A stretch of 39,621 nt of DNA from Nitrospirota bacterium (GTDB lineage: Bacteria; Nitrospirota; Nitrospiria; Nitrospirales; Nitrospiraceae). The stretch spans positions 1 to 39,621 of the forward strand of contig VBOJ01000002.1 in the NCBI GenBank assembly GCA_005877775.1, in the 5' to 3' direction. Below, piece after piece: positions 1-8,279 of this stretch; positions within the stretch are counted from its first letter, which is position 1, and each line of letters opens with the position of its first letter. The notes under the pieces were generated by a model, which worked only from the letters and a program-made list of their open reading frames with translations, made no database searches and was not told the DNA's origin. The translations under genes and the position numbers were made by a program.

Positions 1-348
1 GACCTCGATCCATCCTTAGAATCCAATAGGCCCTTCCGGCCGCTGGCCCCCTCCCTCACCCGCCGCTCGGCGCTCCCCCTTCACTTGTACGGCTGGCTGA
101 GCCTTGTCGCATGACCACAGGACTTGGTTGCGTGTCCTTCCCAGATGGGATCTCGGACTCCCTCTTTCGAGTTACTGCGTACGTCCTTTGAGGAATACCG
201 TAGGGCGTTTTCCTAGGGTATCCTGGCCGAGGGTCGCTGACGCAGGACATGACAGGCAGAGGGAACAATCACTCCCTTCGTCCTGAGCGAAGAGAAAGCC
301 AAGGCACTGTGGAATACCTCGCTAAACAACCTTTCAGCATCACCTGAC
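1..348. other. Left-edge region without a convincing gene
   Basis: No reading frame here has a recognisable domain or a clear ribosome binding site. Short overlapping frames exist on both strands but look like by-products of high GC. The stretch presumably contains the upstream region of the receiver gene that starts at 349; I could not identify a promoter. Confidence 0.5.
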
Positions 349-735
349 ATGCCAACGAAGCACTCAGGAGCGGGGAGCACCATCCTGATCATCGAGGATG
401 AGGCACCGATCCGCGCCCTCCTTCGGGAAGTGCTCGAGCAGGCAGGCTACCACGTGGTCGAGGCCTCCGATGGTCGCGTCGGCCTGGAGTTGTACCGGAA
501 GGCTCCAACTGATCTGGTCATTACGGATATCGCCATGCCTGATCTGAACGGCCTGCATGCCACGCAAGAGATAGCCCGTGAGTTTCTCGGTGCGAAGGTC
601 ATCGCCATGAGCGGTGCCCCGGGGAAACAATACCTTTGCGATGTGGCGAAACTGCTCGGCGCCCACCGGACCTTGCAAAAGCCGTTTTATCGAGAGGAGC
701 TTCTCGAAGCGGTGCGACAGGAGTTACTGCGCTAA
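349..735 (+). CDS. Single-domain response regulator (CheY-like receiver)
   Basis: This encodes a 128-residue protein that is almost entirely one receiver domain. The acidic pair is E16/D17, the likely phosphoacceptor is D60 in the ITDIAMP segment, the switch residue is S88, and the conserved lysine is K111 in QKPF. All receiver landmarks are therefore present and it should accept phosphate from a histidine kinase. There is no output domain, so it must act by protein contact or in a phosphorelay. No kinase gene is adjacent. A second stand-alone receiver follows 24 nt downstream on the same strand, so the two are probably co-transcribed. The start codon has no strong Shine-Dalgarno sequence. 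The receiver call is firm; the pathway is unknown. Confidence 0.9.
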   Translation: MPTKHSGAGSTILIIEDEAPIRALLREVLEQAGYHVVEASDGRVGLELYRKAPTDLVITDIAMPDLNGLHATQEIAREFLGAKVIAMSGAPGKQYLCDVAKLLGAHRTLQKPFYREELLEAVRQELLR

Positions 736-759
736 TCATGAGGCGAGTGATGCGGATCG

Positions 760-1173
760 ATGAATACTAAACGCGTCGCACCCCCTGCCGGGACCCCGCT
801 CCACCTTCCAACCATTCTCCTCGTCGAAGACGATGAAAGTGTGCGTATCCTAGTGCGGACCATGCTGCTGCAACACGGCTACGAGGTGCTGTGTGCCGAA
901 GATAGCGACGAAGCTCTGAAGATCGCTCATGGGCATCGCGACCATCTCGACCTGCTCATTGCCGATATGGTGATGCCCGGCATGAACGGGCCTCAGTTAG
1001 CCCAACGGCTCCGTGTCCTGCAACCTAACCTCCCAGTCCTGTTCATGACGGGGTTGATCCAGGAAGACATTGTCCCAGGCACCCTCCTATCCGAGGCAGG
1101 GTTTCTCGAAAAACCCTTTACGCCGCAGGCGCTGGCCGCAAAGATCCAGGAGGTCCTGGCTGGCACAGCCTAG
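760..1173 (+). CDS. Single-domain response regulator (CheY-like receiver)
   Basis: This is a 137-residue stand-alone receiver. Acidic residues are E23/D24/D25, the likely phosphoacceptor is D69 in IADMVMP, the switch residue is T97 and the conserved lysine is K118 in EKPF. The N-terminal 17 residues are a proline-rich extension outside the domain. The segment LFMTGLIQED resembles receivers attached to hybrid histidine kinases. It lies 24 nt after the preceding receiver gene, so the pair may work together, for example as a phosphate sink and effector. No output domain or kinase is adjacent. The family assignment is secure; the partner is unknown. Confidence 0.9.
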   Translation: MNTKRVAPPAGTPLHLPTILLVEDDESVRILVRTMLLQHGYEVLCAEDSDEALKIAHGHRDHLDLLIADMVMPGMNGPQLAQRLRVLQPNLPVLFMTGLIQEDIVPGTLLSEAGFLEKPFTPQALAAKIQEVLAGTA

Positions 1174-1245
1174 AAATGAAGGGCCGCTGCTCCTTCCGAT
1201 GTGACTCACCCCCCATGCGCGATATTGTCACGACCTGCGGGCGGC

Positions 1246-1271
1246 GGGCTGGCCCTGCCAGGGCAGCAGGG
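1246..1271. repeat. 26-bp dispersed repeat, copy 1
   Basis: This segment matches positions 4437-4462 at 25 of 26 bases, in the same orientation. It contains CCCTG...CAGGG and CTGCC...GGCAG complementary pairs. It lies between the end of the second receiver gene and the stop codon of the aldo/keto reductase on the opposite strand. Its nature is unknown. Confidence 0.6.
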
Positions 1272-1314
1272 GGTCAGAGCGCAGCAGGATGGCTCGGCGA
1301 AATCTGTGAAGCCT

Positions 1315-2388
1315 TCAGGCATTCCGGCGGTCACAGGAGGGCTTGCCTGTCTTAAAGTACTCAAACCGGCCATCGGTCGCATAGGCCGCGACCCGATTTC
1401 TCAGCGCATCGATCTCTTGCGCCGTCATCGGGACTAACCGGCGGGCGATGTTCAGATTCTGGTGCAGGACTTCGAGCGAGTCGATCCCACTCACGACCGT
1501 GGCGACCGGGAGAGTCAAGGCATACCGCAACGCCTCCTCAGCCGTGATCACCCGCTGTGTGATCGGCTTACCATTGCCGCACAGGGTTTTCATGGCCAGG
1601 GCCGCAATACCGCGGCGATTGAGTTCCGGCAATACCTCCCGTTGAAAACTACGGAATGACCGATCGAACACGCTCAGCGGCATCTGGCACGTATCGAATG
1701 GGAAGTCATGCCGCAACATTTTCAGATGGATCGCGGGGTCTTTGTGACCGGTGAACCCGATGAACCGCACTTTCCCCTGTTGTTTGGCTTCGGCGAGTGC
1801 TTCAATCGCTCCACCAGGGGCGAAGGCCAGGTCCGGTTCGTCGTCGCACACGACTTCGTGGATCTGCCACAAGTCCAGATAGTCGGTCCTCAATCGCCGC
1901 AGGGACTCTTCTAACTGTTGCATGCCCACCTTCTTGCCCTGGCCGTGTGTGCACATCTTCGTCATGAGGAAGACCTTCTGGCGCCGGCCCTCAAGCGCCT
2001 TTCCCATCACTTCCTCACTCCGGCCGTCGTGATAGTCCCAGGCGTTGTCCATAAAGGTCAGCCCTGCATCGATGGCCTCATGCACGATGCGGATCGCGTC
2101 GCGCTCAGGCTTCTCAGCGCCATGGCTGTCGGCGCTTAAGAAGTGGAAGCCGCCCAGGGCTAGAACTGAAACCTCCACGCCTGTTCGACCCAACGGCCGG
2201 CGGGGAATGCCTCCGGTGTCCACGTTCCACGTCGGTGACCCTTCGTGAGCAGGGCTGATGGCCTCTGCCAGACTGAGGGTCTCGCCGAGAGCCAGCGCTG
2301 AACCAAGAAGGCCCATGCCCTTCAGCACCTCTCTGCGGTCTACCGGTGTGGAGAGGTCGAACCTCTTCCTTCGTCCCGGCTTGTTCAT
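1315..2388 (-). CDS. TAT-exported aldo/keto reductase
   Basis: This 357-residue protein belongs to the aldo/keto reductase superfamily of NAD(P)H-dependent carbonyl reductases with a TIM-barrel fold. The apparent catalytic tetrad is present: D114 and Y119 in DNAWDYHDG, K144 in LMTKM, and H177 in LWQIHE. The N-terminus carries a twin-arginine signal, DRREVLKG at 17-24, followed by a hydrophobic stretch and AEA, so folded, cofactor-loaded enzyme may be exported by Tat. The frame is open further upstream, but ATG 2388 was chosen because AGGAAG lies just before it and it places the Tat motif near the N-terminus. I see no C-terminal ferredoxin domain. It is divergent from the slipin gene. The substrate is unknown. 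Confidence 0.88.
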   Translation of the reverse strand: MNKPGRRKRFDLSTPVDRREVLKGMGLLGSALALGETLSLAEAISPAHEGSPTWNVDTGGIPRRPLGRTGVEVSVLALGGFHFLSADSHGAEKPERDAIRIVHEAIDAGLTFMDNAWDYHDGRSEEVMGKALEGRRQKVFLMTKMCTHGQGKKVGMQQLEESLRRLRTDYLDLWQIHEVVCDDEPDLAFAPGGAIEALAEAKQQGKVRFIGFTGHKDPAIHLKMLRHDFPFDTCQMPLSVFDRSFRSFQREVLPELNRRGIAALAMKTLCGNGKPITQRVITAEEALRYALTLPVATVVSGIDSLEVLHQNLNIARRLVPMTAQEIDALRNRVAAYATDGRFEYFKTGKPSCDRRNA

Positions 2389-2724
2389 CTTGGTCTTCCT
2401 TATTCCATCGACCTCGCTGCCCATTCTCCTGGTGCCTGACGGAGTCCCCTGTCCGTCTGCAGCAAGGTACTCTCCTTGCCCGCCTGTCTCAATAGGGTAT
2501 TTTCCGCTCTTCTGTTCGGGAGAGCTGAACGCACCCGGCGGAAGTCTGGGCAAGACCAGCGTAGGCGGTCCAGACTCGAACGGCTCGAAGCGGAAGCGAG
2601 ATTCACCGCTCACAGTCCGCTAGACATCGCTTGTTGTCTCGTGTACCGTGCTCCCGTCGTTTCTCCCATCGCTTGTCTGCTCCATTGCCATCACCCCCAG
2701 GTCGCCCGGGATAAGGAGGTCACC
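2389..2724. promoter_or_regulatory. Divergent intergenic region between aldo/keto reductase and slipin
   Basis: These 336 bases separate two divergent start codons, so promoters for both genes should lie here. The slipin frame continues upstream through part of the region, but that translation has no family features. AAGGAGGT at 2713-2720 is the slipin ribosome binding site. I could not pick out convincing -35/-10 pairs. Confidence 0.5.
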
Positions 2725-3588
2725 GTGTCCATCGAATTGGCGGTCGCAGTCGTGGTGGTTGTGATCCTCTTGGTCGCCAGCATCAAGATCGTCCCGGAAT
2801 ATCAGCGCATCGTCGTCCTCCGTCTGGGCAAAGTCCTCCCACGGCCGAAGGGGCCGGGTCTTGTGATCATCATTCCGGTCATCGATCGGCCCATTCGGGT
2901 GGACCTCCGTGAGACGTATCTGGAGGTCCCGCACCAGACCTGTATCACGAAGGACAATGCGCCGATCTCCATCGACTTTCTCATCTATTCGAAAGTCCTT
3001 GACCCGATCGCCAGCGTGGTCCAGGTCCAAGACTTCGCCGGGGCTTCTCAGGGGATTGCCACCACGACTCTCCGGGCGGTTGTGGGTGACATTCCGCTCG
3101 ATGATGTGTTGGCCAAGCGCGATCAGATCAACCACCTCTTGCAGGCCAGAATGGACGAGGTGACCCAACGCTGGGGGGTGAAGATCACGACGGTAGAGAT
3201 TCGGGAAATTACGCCACCGAAAGAGGTCCAGGAAGCGATGACGCGTCAGATGTCCGCCGAGCGGAGCCGTCGGGCCACCGTCACCGAGGCAGAAGGAGCG
3301 AAGCAGGCGGCCGTGACAGTCGCCGAGGGTGATAAGCAGGCGGTGATCCTGAAAGCGGAAGGGGACCGCCAGGCGGCGAGCTTGCGAGCGGAAGGGTTTG
3401 CTCTTGCCCTGAGAAAGATATGTGAGGCGGCCAAGGAGGTGGACTCGAAAACCATGAGCCTGCAATACCTGGAGACCTTGAAGATCATGGGGACCAGCCC
3501 TTCCACCAAATTCATCTTCCCGATGGAGTTCAGCTCTTTCCTGGCCGGCTTGTTGGGAGACAGTAAGAAGGCATTCGGTAAAGAGTGA
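2725..3588 (+). CDS. Slipin / stomatin-like SPFH-domain membrane protein
   Basis: This 287-residue protein has an N-terminal hydrophobic anchor (about residues 4-20). An SPFH domain follows, beginning IVPEYQRIVVLRLGK and running to about residue 185. After it comes an alanine/glutamate/lysine-rich coiled region with repeated AEGxxQA units. Stomatin-like proteins assemble oligomeric scaffolds at membrane microdomains and influence protease or transporter activity. The GTG start at 2725 was chosen because a full AAGGAGGT site sits 4 nt upstream and the membrane anchor then begins at the N-terminus. Bacterial and archaeal slipins often sit beside an NfeD-type gene; none is present here. The family call is firm; the partner is unknown. 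Confidence 0.92.
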   Translation: MSIELAVAVVVVVILLVASIKIVPEYQRIVVLRLGKVLPRPKGPGLVIIIPVIDRPIRVDLRETYLEVPHQTCITKDNAPISIDFLIYSKVLDPIASVVQVQDFAGASQGIATTTLRAVVGDIPLDDVLAKRDQINHLLQARMDEVTQRWGVKITTVEIREITPPKEVQEAMTRQMSAERSRRATVTEAEGAKQAAVTVAEGDKQAVILKAEGDRQAASLRAEGFALALRKICEAAKEVDSKTMSLQYLETLKIMGTSPSTKFIFPMEFSSFLAGLLGDSKKAFGKE

Positions 3589-3889
3589 ACGTCAGACTTT
3601 CGCGGGGAATGATGACTCGTTGTCGTCCAACTGGACATTGCCCACCGTCCATTCTATGATTTCGCGTGACACCGTGGGCCGCGAGGAACGTGTCCTCCTG
3701 GGGCCACCCCCTCCCGAAAGCGGACCACAGGCTGACCGGTGGGCTTCCTCGCGGATGAGAGCTGCGATCACGCAGTCGTTCGGGCCCTCCGTGCTGCCGG
3801 CGTGGCGATCTCACCGATCCTGACGCTCTCACGGGACCTGTCGGAAGAATTTGGGGGGAAGGACGTTCCATGGTGAAGGAGAGGAACAG
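3589..3889. other. Intergenic region upstream of the A-rich hypothetical gene
   Basis: I see no convincing gene in these 301 bases. AAGGAG at 3876-3881 is the ribosome binding site of the gene starting at 3890. No clear promoter or terminator was recognised. Confidence 0.5.
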
Positions 3890-4387
3890 ATGAAAGAAGA
3901 GAACGAATCGCATTTAAAATCCATCATGGAGAAATTTGAGCAGAAGTTGGCCAAATCTAAAGACGCAAAAGAACGACAACAATCTGAAGCAGATGCCTTC
4001 TACATGGAGTTTAAGCGAGTCCGAACAGAGGTCATCCGTCCTGCGATGGAAGATATTGGAAACGAGCTGAGGGCGAGAGGCCATACTGTTGAAATATCAG
4101 AAGTGGGTGATGAGAGAAGCAAACGAGATGCAAAAATGACCATGCGCATTACGATCGGTGGACTTCCCAGTTCTGCCTATACAGCCGAAAACACTGTGTC
4201 GGTGTCCTTCTCTCACCAGGGGCACACGACCGTCTCGATTCAAGCGAGCACCCCATCTCAACACAGGAGTGGGTTTGCGGGGCTGCGGGGAAATTATGCT
4301 CTCTCTGAAATCACTAGTGATTTGGTGGAGAAAAAAATTCTCGAGGTTCTAGAGCAGGTTTTTAGCCCAGGGTCGCAACGGGGCTAA
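3890..4387 (+). CDS. Hypothetical protein, A-rich gene with N-terminal coiled coil
   Basis: This is a 165-residue protein I do not recognise. The first 40 residues are strongly charged (K/E/Q-rich) and probably form a coiled coil. The rest looks like a compact alpha/beta domain containing FYMEFKRVR, GHTVEI and alternating beta-like segments such as VSVSFSHQGHTTVSI, ending in an amphipathic helix. It has no signal peptide or membrane segment, so it is probably cytoplasmic. The ATG at 3890 was preferred over an upstream TTG because AAGGAG is 8 nt before it. The gene is visibly richer in A than its neighbours (many AAA and GAA codons), which could reflect recent acquisition. Coding status is likely; function is unknown. 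Confidence 0.75.
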   Translation: MKEENESHLKSIMEKFEQKLAKSKDAKERQQSEADAFYMEFKRVRTEVIRPAMEDIGNELRARGHTVEISEVGDERSKRDAKMTMRITIGGLPSSAYTAENTVSVSFSHQGHTTVSIQASTPSQHRSGFAGLRGNYALSEITSDLVEKKILEVLEQVFSPGSQRG

Positions 4388-4418
4388 CTAAGCCTTTGAA
4401 GTCACTACGCTCTCACCT

Positions 4419-5045
4419 TCACCACGTGCGCTCGGTGGGCTGTCCCTGCCAGGGCAGCAGGGCGTAAGTTGGCCTCGATCCATCGCTGTGCCCCGATTCA
4501 GGTCTACCTACTTCCTGGAGAGGGGACTCAACCTCCTGGCGCGCTTGGTTGAGGGACCTGACCAAGTCCATGAGTTGCCGGCGCCCATCCTCGGAGATGT
4601 CGGTGAATCGTACACCCATTCCGGGGGGGTACCGGTACTGGTCGGCTTTCGGGCACACCCACGCGACGGTCCCCTTCGCTCCCCGCCATTCTGAAGGGGA
4701 GTCAGAAAACGCAAACTCTATCGTGAGCTTGGTCCCAACCGTCAGCGGGTCGGTGCTTTCAATAAAGAGCCCATCCTCTCCAACCCCTGAAGGTCGGCTC
4801 TCGAACCAGTGACCGTCAGGCGTACGGTAGCGGACATTCACAACGAGGGAGTCCATCAACCCAGTGCTCAGACCCTCGGGTTGATTCTGGGCGCGCGAGC
4901 CCAGGATCAGGTTAATCACAGATCCCCAGGGCACGGTGGCCATTTGCTCGCCCCCCAGGCCGAGCAACCTGATGATTTCATGCTCTTGGTCCAGCTCCAG
5001 CGATATTCCGTTATGTGGCTTGGTGCCATTGGCGGGCAGGTTCAT
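4419..5045 (-). CDS. PilZ-like domain protein lacking the canonical c-di-GMP motif
   Basis: This 208-residue protein has an unassigned N-terminal part (about 1-65) and a PilZ-type beta-barrel at about 68-175. The barrel shows GLFIES, PLTVGTKLTIEF, GTVAWVCP and GMGVRFTDIS, typical of the PilZ-like subfamily known from myxobacteria. The (D/N)xSxxG motif is replaced by GVGEDG and no clear RxxxR precedes it, so direct c-di-GMP binding is doubtful. The ATG at 5045 has GGAAAGGAG about 6 nt upstream. A 17-nt palindrome lies just beyond the ribosome binding site, suggesting repressor control. The C-terminal codons overlap copy 2 of a 26-bp repeat, giving LLPWQGQP. Confidence 0.82.
   Translation of the reverse strand: MNLPANGTKPHNGISLELDQEHEIIRLLGLGGEQMATVPWGSVINLILGSRAQNQPEGLSTGLMDSLVVNVRYRTPDGHWFESRPSGVGEDGLFIESTDPLTVGTKLTIEFAFSDSPSEWRGAKGTVAWVCPKADQYRYPPGMGVRFTDISEDGRRQLMDLVRSLNQARQEVESPLQEVGRPESGHSDGSRPTYALLPWQGQPTERTW
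4437..4462. repeat. 26-bp dispersed repeat, copy 2
   Basis: This differs from positions 1246-1271 at one base. Here the repeat is inside the last codons of the PilZ-like gene on the opposite strand. In both copies it lies at the 3' end of a minus-strand gene, just after the stop in copy 1 and just before it in copy 2. Confidence 0.6.
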
Positions 5046-5063
5046 CAAGCACTCCTTTCCTGA

Positions 5064-5080
5064 TTGGGACTGAGTCCCAA
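5064..5080. promoter_or_regulatory. Palindromic operator candidate TTGGGACT-G-AGTCCCAA
   Basis: This is a perfect inverted repeat with 8-bp arms and a 1-nt spacer. It starts 18 nt upstream of the PilZ-like gene's start codon and just outside its ribosome binding site. The symmetry and position suit a binding site for a dimeric repressor, or a 5'-UTR element. No known regulator consensus was matched. Confidence 0.45.
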
Positions 5081-5876
5081 CTCACTGACCAGGTCGTGGA
5101 GACGTTCTTGCTCGGGGGCGCAGAGAGAGGTAGGCCACACCAAACTCTCGGCGCCTTGTCCACGACTGAACTCGCGGTACAGTGGAGCGGTTCATACCAG
5201 AGACAAACAACAGCACGTGCTAGCAGTCGGAACATCATGATGCAATCCACGAGCGCATCAAACTGTACCTACGTGGCAATCCGATCAATTCCACGAATGA
5301 GGGACACCCCCTACAAAAGTGGTACTCGTCGAAGAAGTCCAGCGCGACCATTTTCAGGGGGCTCGCTCATGGACTAGGACCTTCTCTTGTCCGTTAAGCC
5401 AGGATTTTGGCGAGGAGGATAGAACCAGAGTCAGCATCGAACTGGTCGCAGGTGGTTGCATGAAAACTGGCCAAACGCGTTGTTTTCATTGCTTGGTCGT
5501 CGTGGTTCTTCGCTATCGCGACAGCCACATGACGCAACTCGGGGCGCCGGACCACTCGCTCGATCGCGGCCGCTCGGCGCTCTCTTTCCCTTCCTCCTCC
5601 CCTACGCTTTCCGCAACGAGCTCTCACCAGAACGCGCTGGTCCTGACCGCGCAGGTTTCGTTGGAAAAGGCGACCGTAGACGTGCCGGATGCAGGTTCCG
5701 TGCTTCGTTATCGATAATTCCCCGCAGGCTCCGCTGCGTGAGTCTGCCCGGACTGACTCCGGGTACACCAGGGTATAAAAAACAAGATTAAAAAGAAGAT
5801 CGGAGAGAAAGAACAGGGGAGGGGAATGGCTCAGGCCAAGGATGTGGTAGGATTAGGCTTCGAGGGAGGGCGCTCA
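5081..5876. other. Gene-poor 0.8-kb intergenic region
   Basis: Several open frames of 110-130 codons exist here on both strands, but none shows a domain, biased codon use or a good ribosome binding site. CCCGGA-CTGAC-TCCGGG at 5747-5763 is a short hairpin. TATAAA at 5774-5779 followed by an A-rich leader may belong to a promoter for the phosphatase gene at 5877, but no well-spaced -35 is evident. Confidence 0.5.
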
Positions 5877-6344
5877 GTGAAGTCCATACTGTTTATCTGC
5901 ACGGGGAACGTCTTTCGGAGCCTGGCTGCGGAGTACGCCTTGAAAGCCAGGCTCCGACCGGACTCCGGTTACGTGGTAGCCTCAGCCGGCATCGAAGCGC
6001 TTCCCCAGCCGGTGCATCCGCTCGTCAGAAACTGCTTGCTGGAGAAAGGCGTTGATCCTATGCCTCATGTGCCACGGAGACTCACCAGGGAACTCCTGCA
6101 TGGAGCAGATATTCCCGTCGCGATGGGCTTGGACCATCGCGAGTTTATTCGCAAACACTTTCATCGCGACGTGCCGCTGTTCAACCAGATTTGCTATCAA
6201 AAGGAAGAACCCATTCTCGACATTCACGAGGTGATGCCGGGCTGGCCCCCTAACCGAGAAGCTGCCCGCGATTACGTCATTTCCACCATCGCCTACATCT
6301 GGGATGCGATGCCCACCTTTTTGGCCAGGCTTTCCCACGGATAA
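5877..6344 (+). CDS. Low-molecular-weight protein tyrosine phosphatase family protein
   Basis: This 155-residue protein carries the CX5R phosphate-binding loop near its N-terminus (ICTGNVFRS; C8 and R14 with the GTG start). Family members hydrolyse phosphotyrosine or related phosphoesters through a cysteinyl-phosphate intermediate; some relatives are arsenate reductases. The GTG at 5877 was chosen because it puts the catalytic cysteine at residue 8, as is usual for the family, and GAGGGAGGG ends 6 nt upstream. An ATG at 5826 with a G-rich leader is the alternative and would add 17 residues. The usual C-terminal DP motif is not obvious; EPILDIHEVMP may supply the acidic residue. The gene stands alone, with no tyrosine kinase or capsule gene nearby. 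Confidence 0.85.
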   Translation: MKSILFICTGNVFRSLAAEYALKARLRPDSGYVVASAGIEALPQPVHPLVRNCLLEKGVDPMPHVPRRLTRELLHGADIPVAMGLDHREFIRKHFHRDVPLFNQICYQKEEPILDIHEVMPGWPPNREAARDYVISTIAYIWDAMPTFLARLSHG

Positions 6345-6425
6345 TCTTCACAGACTCGTGAACAGGCCTGACCCGTTCTCCCTCGCGTGTTCCGCGGGGA
6401 ACGATGGGCAAGGTGAGGGTCGCGA

Positions 6426-7277
6426 TCAGGACACGTGGTCTGCGGCCTTGCGGAGGGGTTCCAGCAATTTCTCGGGCACTTTGAGATTCCCTCGGCCCAC
6501 ACCCACCTCGATGTCCGGTTTGGTCAGCCCGTGGAAGTCGCTCCCGCCGGTGACCAAGAGATTCAGACGCTGAGCGATGTTGAGAAATTGCGCGGTCTGC
6601 TGCGGCTTGTGGGTGCTGTAGTGGACTTCGATCCCGCCTAATCCCTCCGCTTTGAGTTTGTCGCAGAGCGTGAGGAGCCCTTCCTCCGACTCATTGACCC
6701 AGGTGGGATGGGCGAGGACGGGAATGCCGCGCGCCGCCCTGATCCAGGCGATGGCCTCAGCCGGCTCCGGCAGCTCCCGAGGCACATAGGCTGCGGCTCC
6801 TTTGGCCAGATAACGGTCGAAGGCCTCCTTTGCGGACTGGACGTAGCCTCTGTCCATCAGCACGCGGGCGATATGGGGCCGGCCGATCGACTCGGTGCCG
6901 GCCAGAATCTTGACTTCCTCATACGAGAGGTCCAGCCCCAAGTGGTTCAGCTTTTCGATGATGCGCGGGTTGCGCCGGTGACGGCTCGCCCGGAGCTGTG
7001 CCAGGCGGCTGCTCAAGCCAACGTCTTTCCAATCCAGGAAGTAGCCCAGCATGTGCAGTTCGTTCTCGCCGTAGACGGAACTGATCTCGATGCCGGGGAT
7101 CACCTCGATGCCCAGACGTGCGCCGGTCTCGAGGGCCTCCGGAATGCCGGCCACGATGTCGTGATCGGTGATGGCAAGGGCGCTGACTCCGGCCTTCTGA
7201 GCTAACGCCAGGACCTCCGCGGGAGGAAGACTGCCGTCCGAGTGGGTCGTGTGGAGATGGAGATCAATCCGGCTCAT
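6426..7277 (-). CDS. PHP-domain phosphoesterase (RNase AM / YciV-like)
   Basis: This 283-residue PHP-family metal-dependent phosphoesterase begins with HLHTTHSDG (H7, H9, D14). It then shows ITDHD near residue 38, PGIEIS, a central insertion, VLAHPTW, and GGSDFHG near the C-terminus. These supply the expected trinuclear metal ligands. E. coli YciV/RNase AM relatives hydrolyse 3',5'-nucleoside bisphosphates and short RNA. The frame is open upstream, but ATG 7277 starts exactly at the domain. It overlaps the end of the FolB-methyltransferase gene by 14 nt, indicating translational coupling within one transcript. The precise substrate is inferred from the family. Confidence 0.88.
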   Translation of the reverse strand: MSRIDLHLHTTHSDGSLPPAEVLALAQKAGVSALAITDHDIVAGIPEALETGARLGIEVIPGIEISSVYGENELHMLGYFLDWKDVGLSSRLAQLRASRHRRNPRIIEKLNHLGLDLSYEEVKILAGTESIGRPHIARVLMDRGYVQSAKEAFDRYLAKGAAAYVPRELPEPAEAIAWIRAARGIPVLAHPTWVNESEEGLLTLCDKLKAEGLGGIEVHYSTHKPQQTAQFLNIAQRLNLLVTGGSDFHGLTKPDIEVGVGRGNLKVPEKLLEPLRKAADHVS

Positions 7278-8205
7278 GCAGCTTTTCTCGCCCGGCCGGC
7301 TTCTGTGCGACGAGCCTGGCGGTGTAGGCTGATCCGCTGTCCGATCCTCCCTCGTGCTCTCCTTCGTCATAGTACAGCACGCGCAGCCCTGACGTGAGGC
7401 GCAAGAGTTCGTTGTGCGCCAGACAGAATTCCCAGCGCCGCGGGTGTTGGCGCTGCAGGTGATTGTCGATCAGGAAGGTCTCGTAGATGAGTACGCCGCC
7501 CGGCTTGAGGGCGTCGAGCAGGGCGGTGAAGAGCGGACGGTACAGATAAAAGAACACCAGGATGGTGCTGTACCGAAACCTGGGAATGGCCGGAGGCAGC
7601 TCCGGGTTTCCTTCGAGCTCGACCTGTCGCACCGTCAGGTTCGTGAGGTGCCGTTGTCGGGCGGTGGCCTCCAGCGTGGCGAGCGCCTGCTGGTCCCGGT
7701 CAATGGCTTCGACTTGATAGCCCAGAGCAGCCAAGTACAGGGCGTTCCGACCGGAGCCGGCCGCGACATCCAGCACTTTCCCTTTGGGGAGACGATGGAG
7801 CTGCTCCGTGAGAAATCGTGACGGAGCCATCTCCATGAGGTGGGGGGGGCGGAGCCGGTCGAGCCGCACGCCGACCGAGCCATGCACGTGTTTGAGGGGC
7901 GGCGCGATTTTCCTGATCCAGAGCCGTATCCGGTTCACCGGAAATTCCGCGAACACCATGTTGGTGAGGCGATCCGCGAGAGTTTCGATGAGAGAAAATT
8001 CTTCCCGCGTGCCCACGTCAATCACTCGCTCAGCGACTCGGGCATAGTCCACGGTGTGGCCGATATCATCGGTTGTGGCTGCGGGCTCAGTGGGATAATC
8101 GAGCTCCATATCTACGGCCAGCGGCTGCGCGATCCGTCGTTCCGCCGGTGTGACGCCGCAATGACCTTGAAATTCCAGATCTTCGATGATGAGGTGGCTC
8201 GACAT
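7264..8205 (-). CDS. Dihydroneopterin aldolase (FolB) fused to a SAM methyltransferase
   Basis: This 313-residue protein has two domains. Residues 1-119 are FolB-like: LIIEDLEFQGHCGV, E22 in VTPAERR, VDYARVAE around Y53, and K99 in IRKIAPP. FolB cleaves or epimerises dihydroneopterin in folate synthesis. Residues about 125-313 are a class I SAM-dependent methyltransferase of the TehB-like type. They carry motif I VLDVAAGSGRNALYLA (144-159), the acidic residue D169, and a segment LKPGGVLIYETF. The internal ATG 8205 was chosen because it places the FolB domain at the N-terminus. The PHP gene overlaps the 3' end. Known FolB proteins are usually single-domain, so this fusion is unusual. The methyl acceptor is unknown. 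Confidence 0.85.
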   Translation of the reverse strand: MSSHLIIEDLEFQGHCGVTPAERRIAQPLAVDMELDYPTEPAATTDDIGHTVDYARVAERVIDVGTREEFSLIETLADRLTNMVFAEFPVNRIRLWIRKIAPPLKHVHGSVGVRLDRLRPPHLMEMAPSRFLTEQLHRLPKGKVLDVAAGSGRNALYLAALGYQVEAIDRDQQALATLEATARQRHLTNLTVRQVELEGNPELPPAIPRFRYSTILVFFYLYRPLFTALLDALKPGGVLIYETFLIDNHLQRQHPRRWEFCLAHNELLRLTSGLRVLYYDEGEHEGGSDSGSAYTARLVAQKPAGREKLHEPD

Positions 8206-8279
8206 GCGGCCATTCTCGTTGATCCCGTTGAGACCTGTCAAGGCGCGACTTCTCTGCTCTTCGGCGTTCCCTTTCCTGC

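Noticed and set aside
5394-5768. Antisense frame of 124 codons in the gene-poor region
   Set aside because: No domain, no ribosome binding site and an arginine-rich translation typical of non-coding GC-rich DNA.
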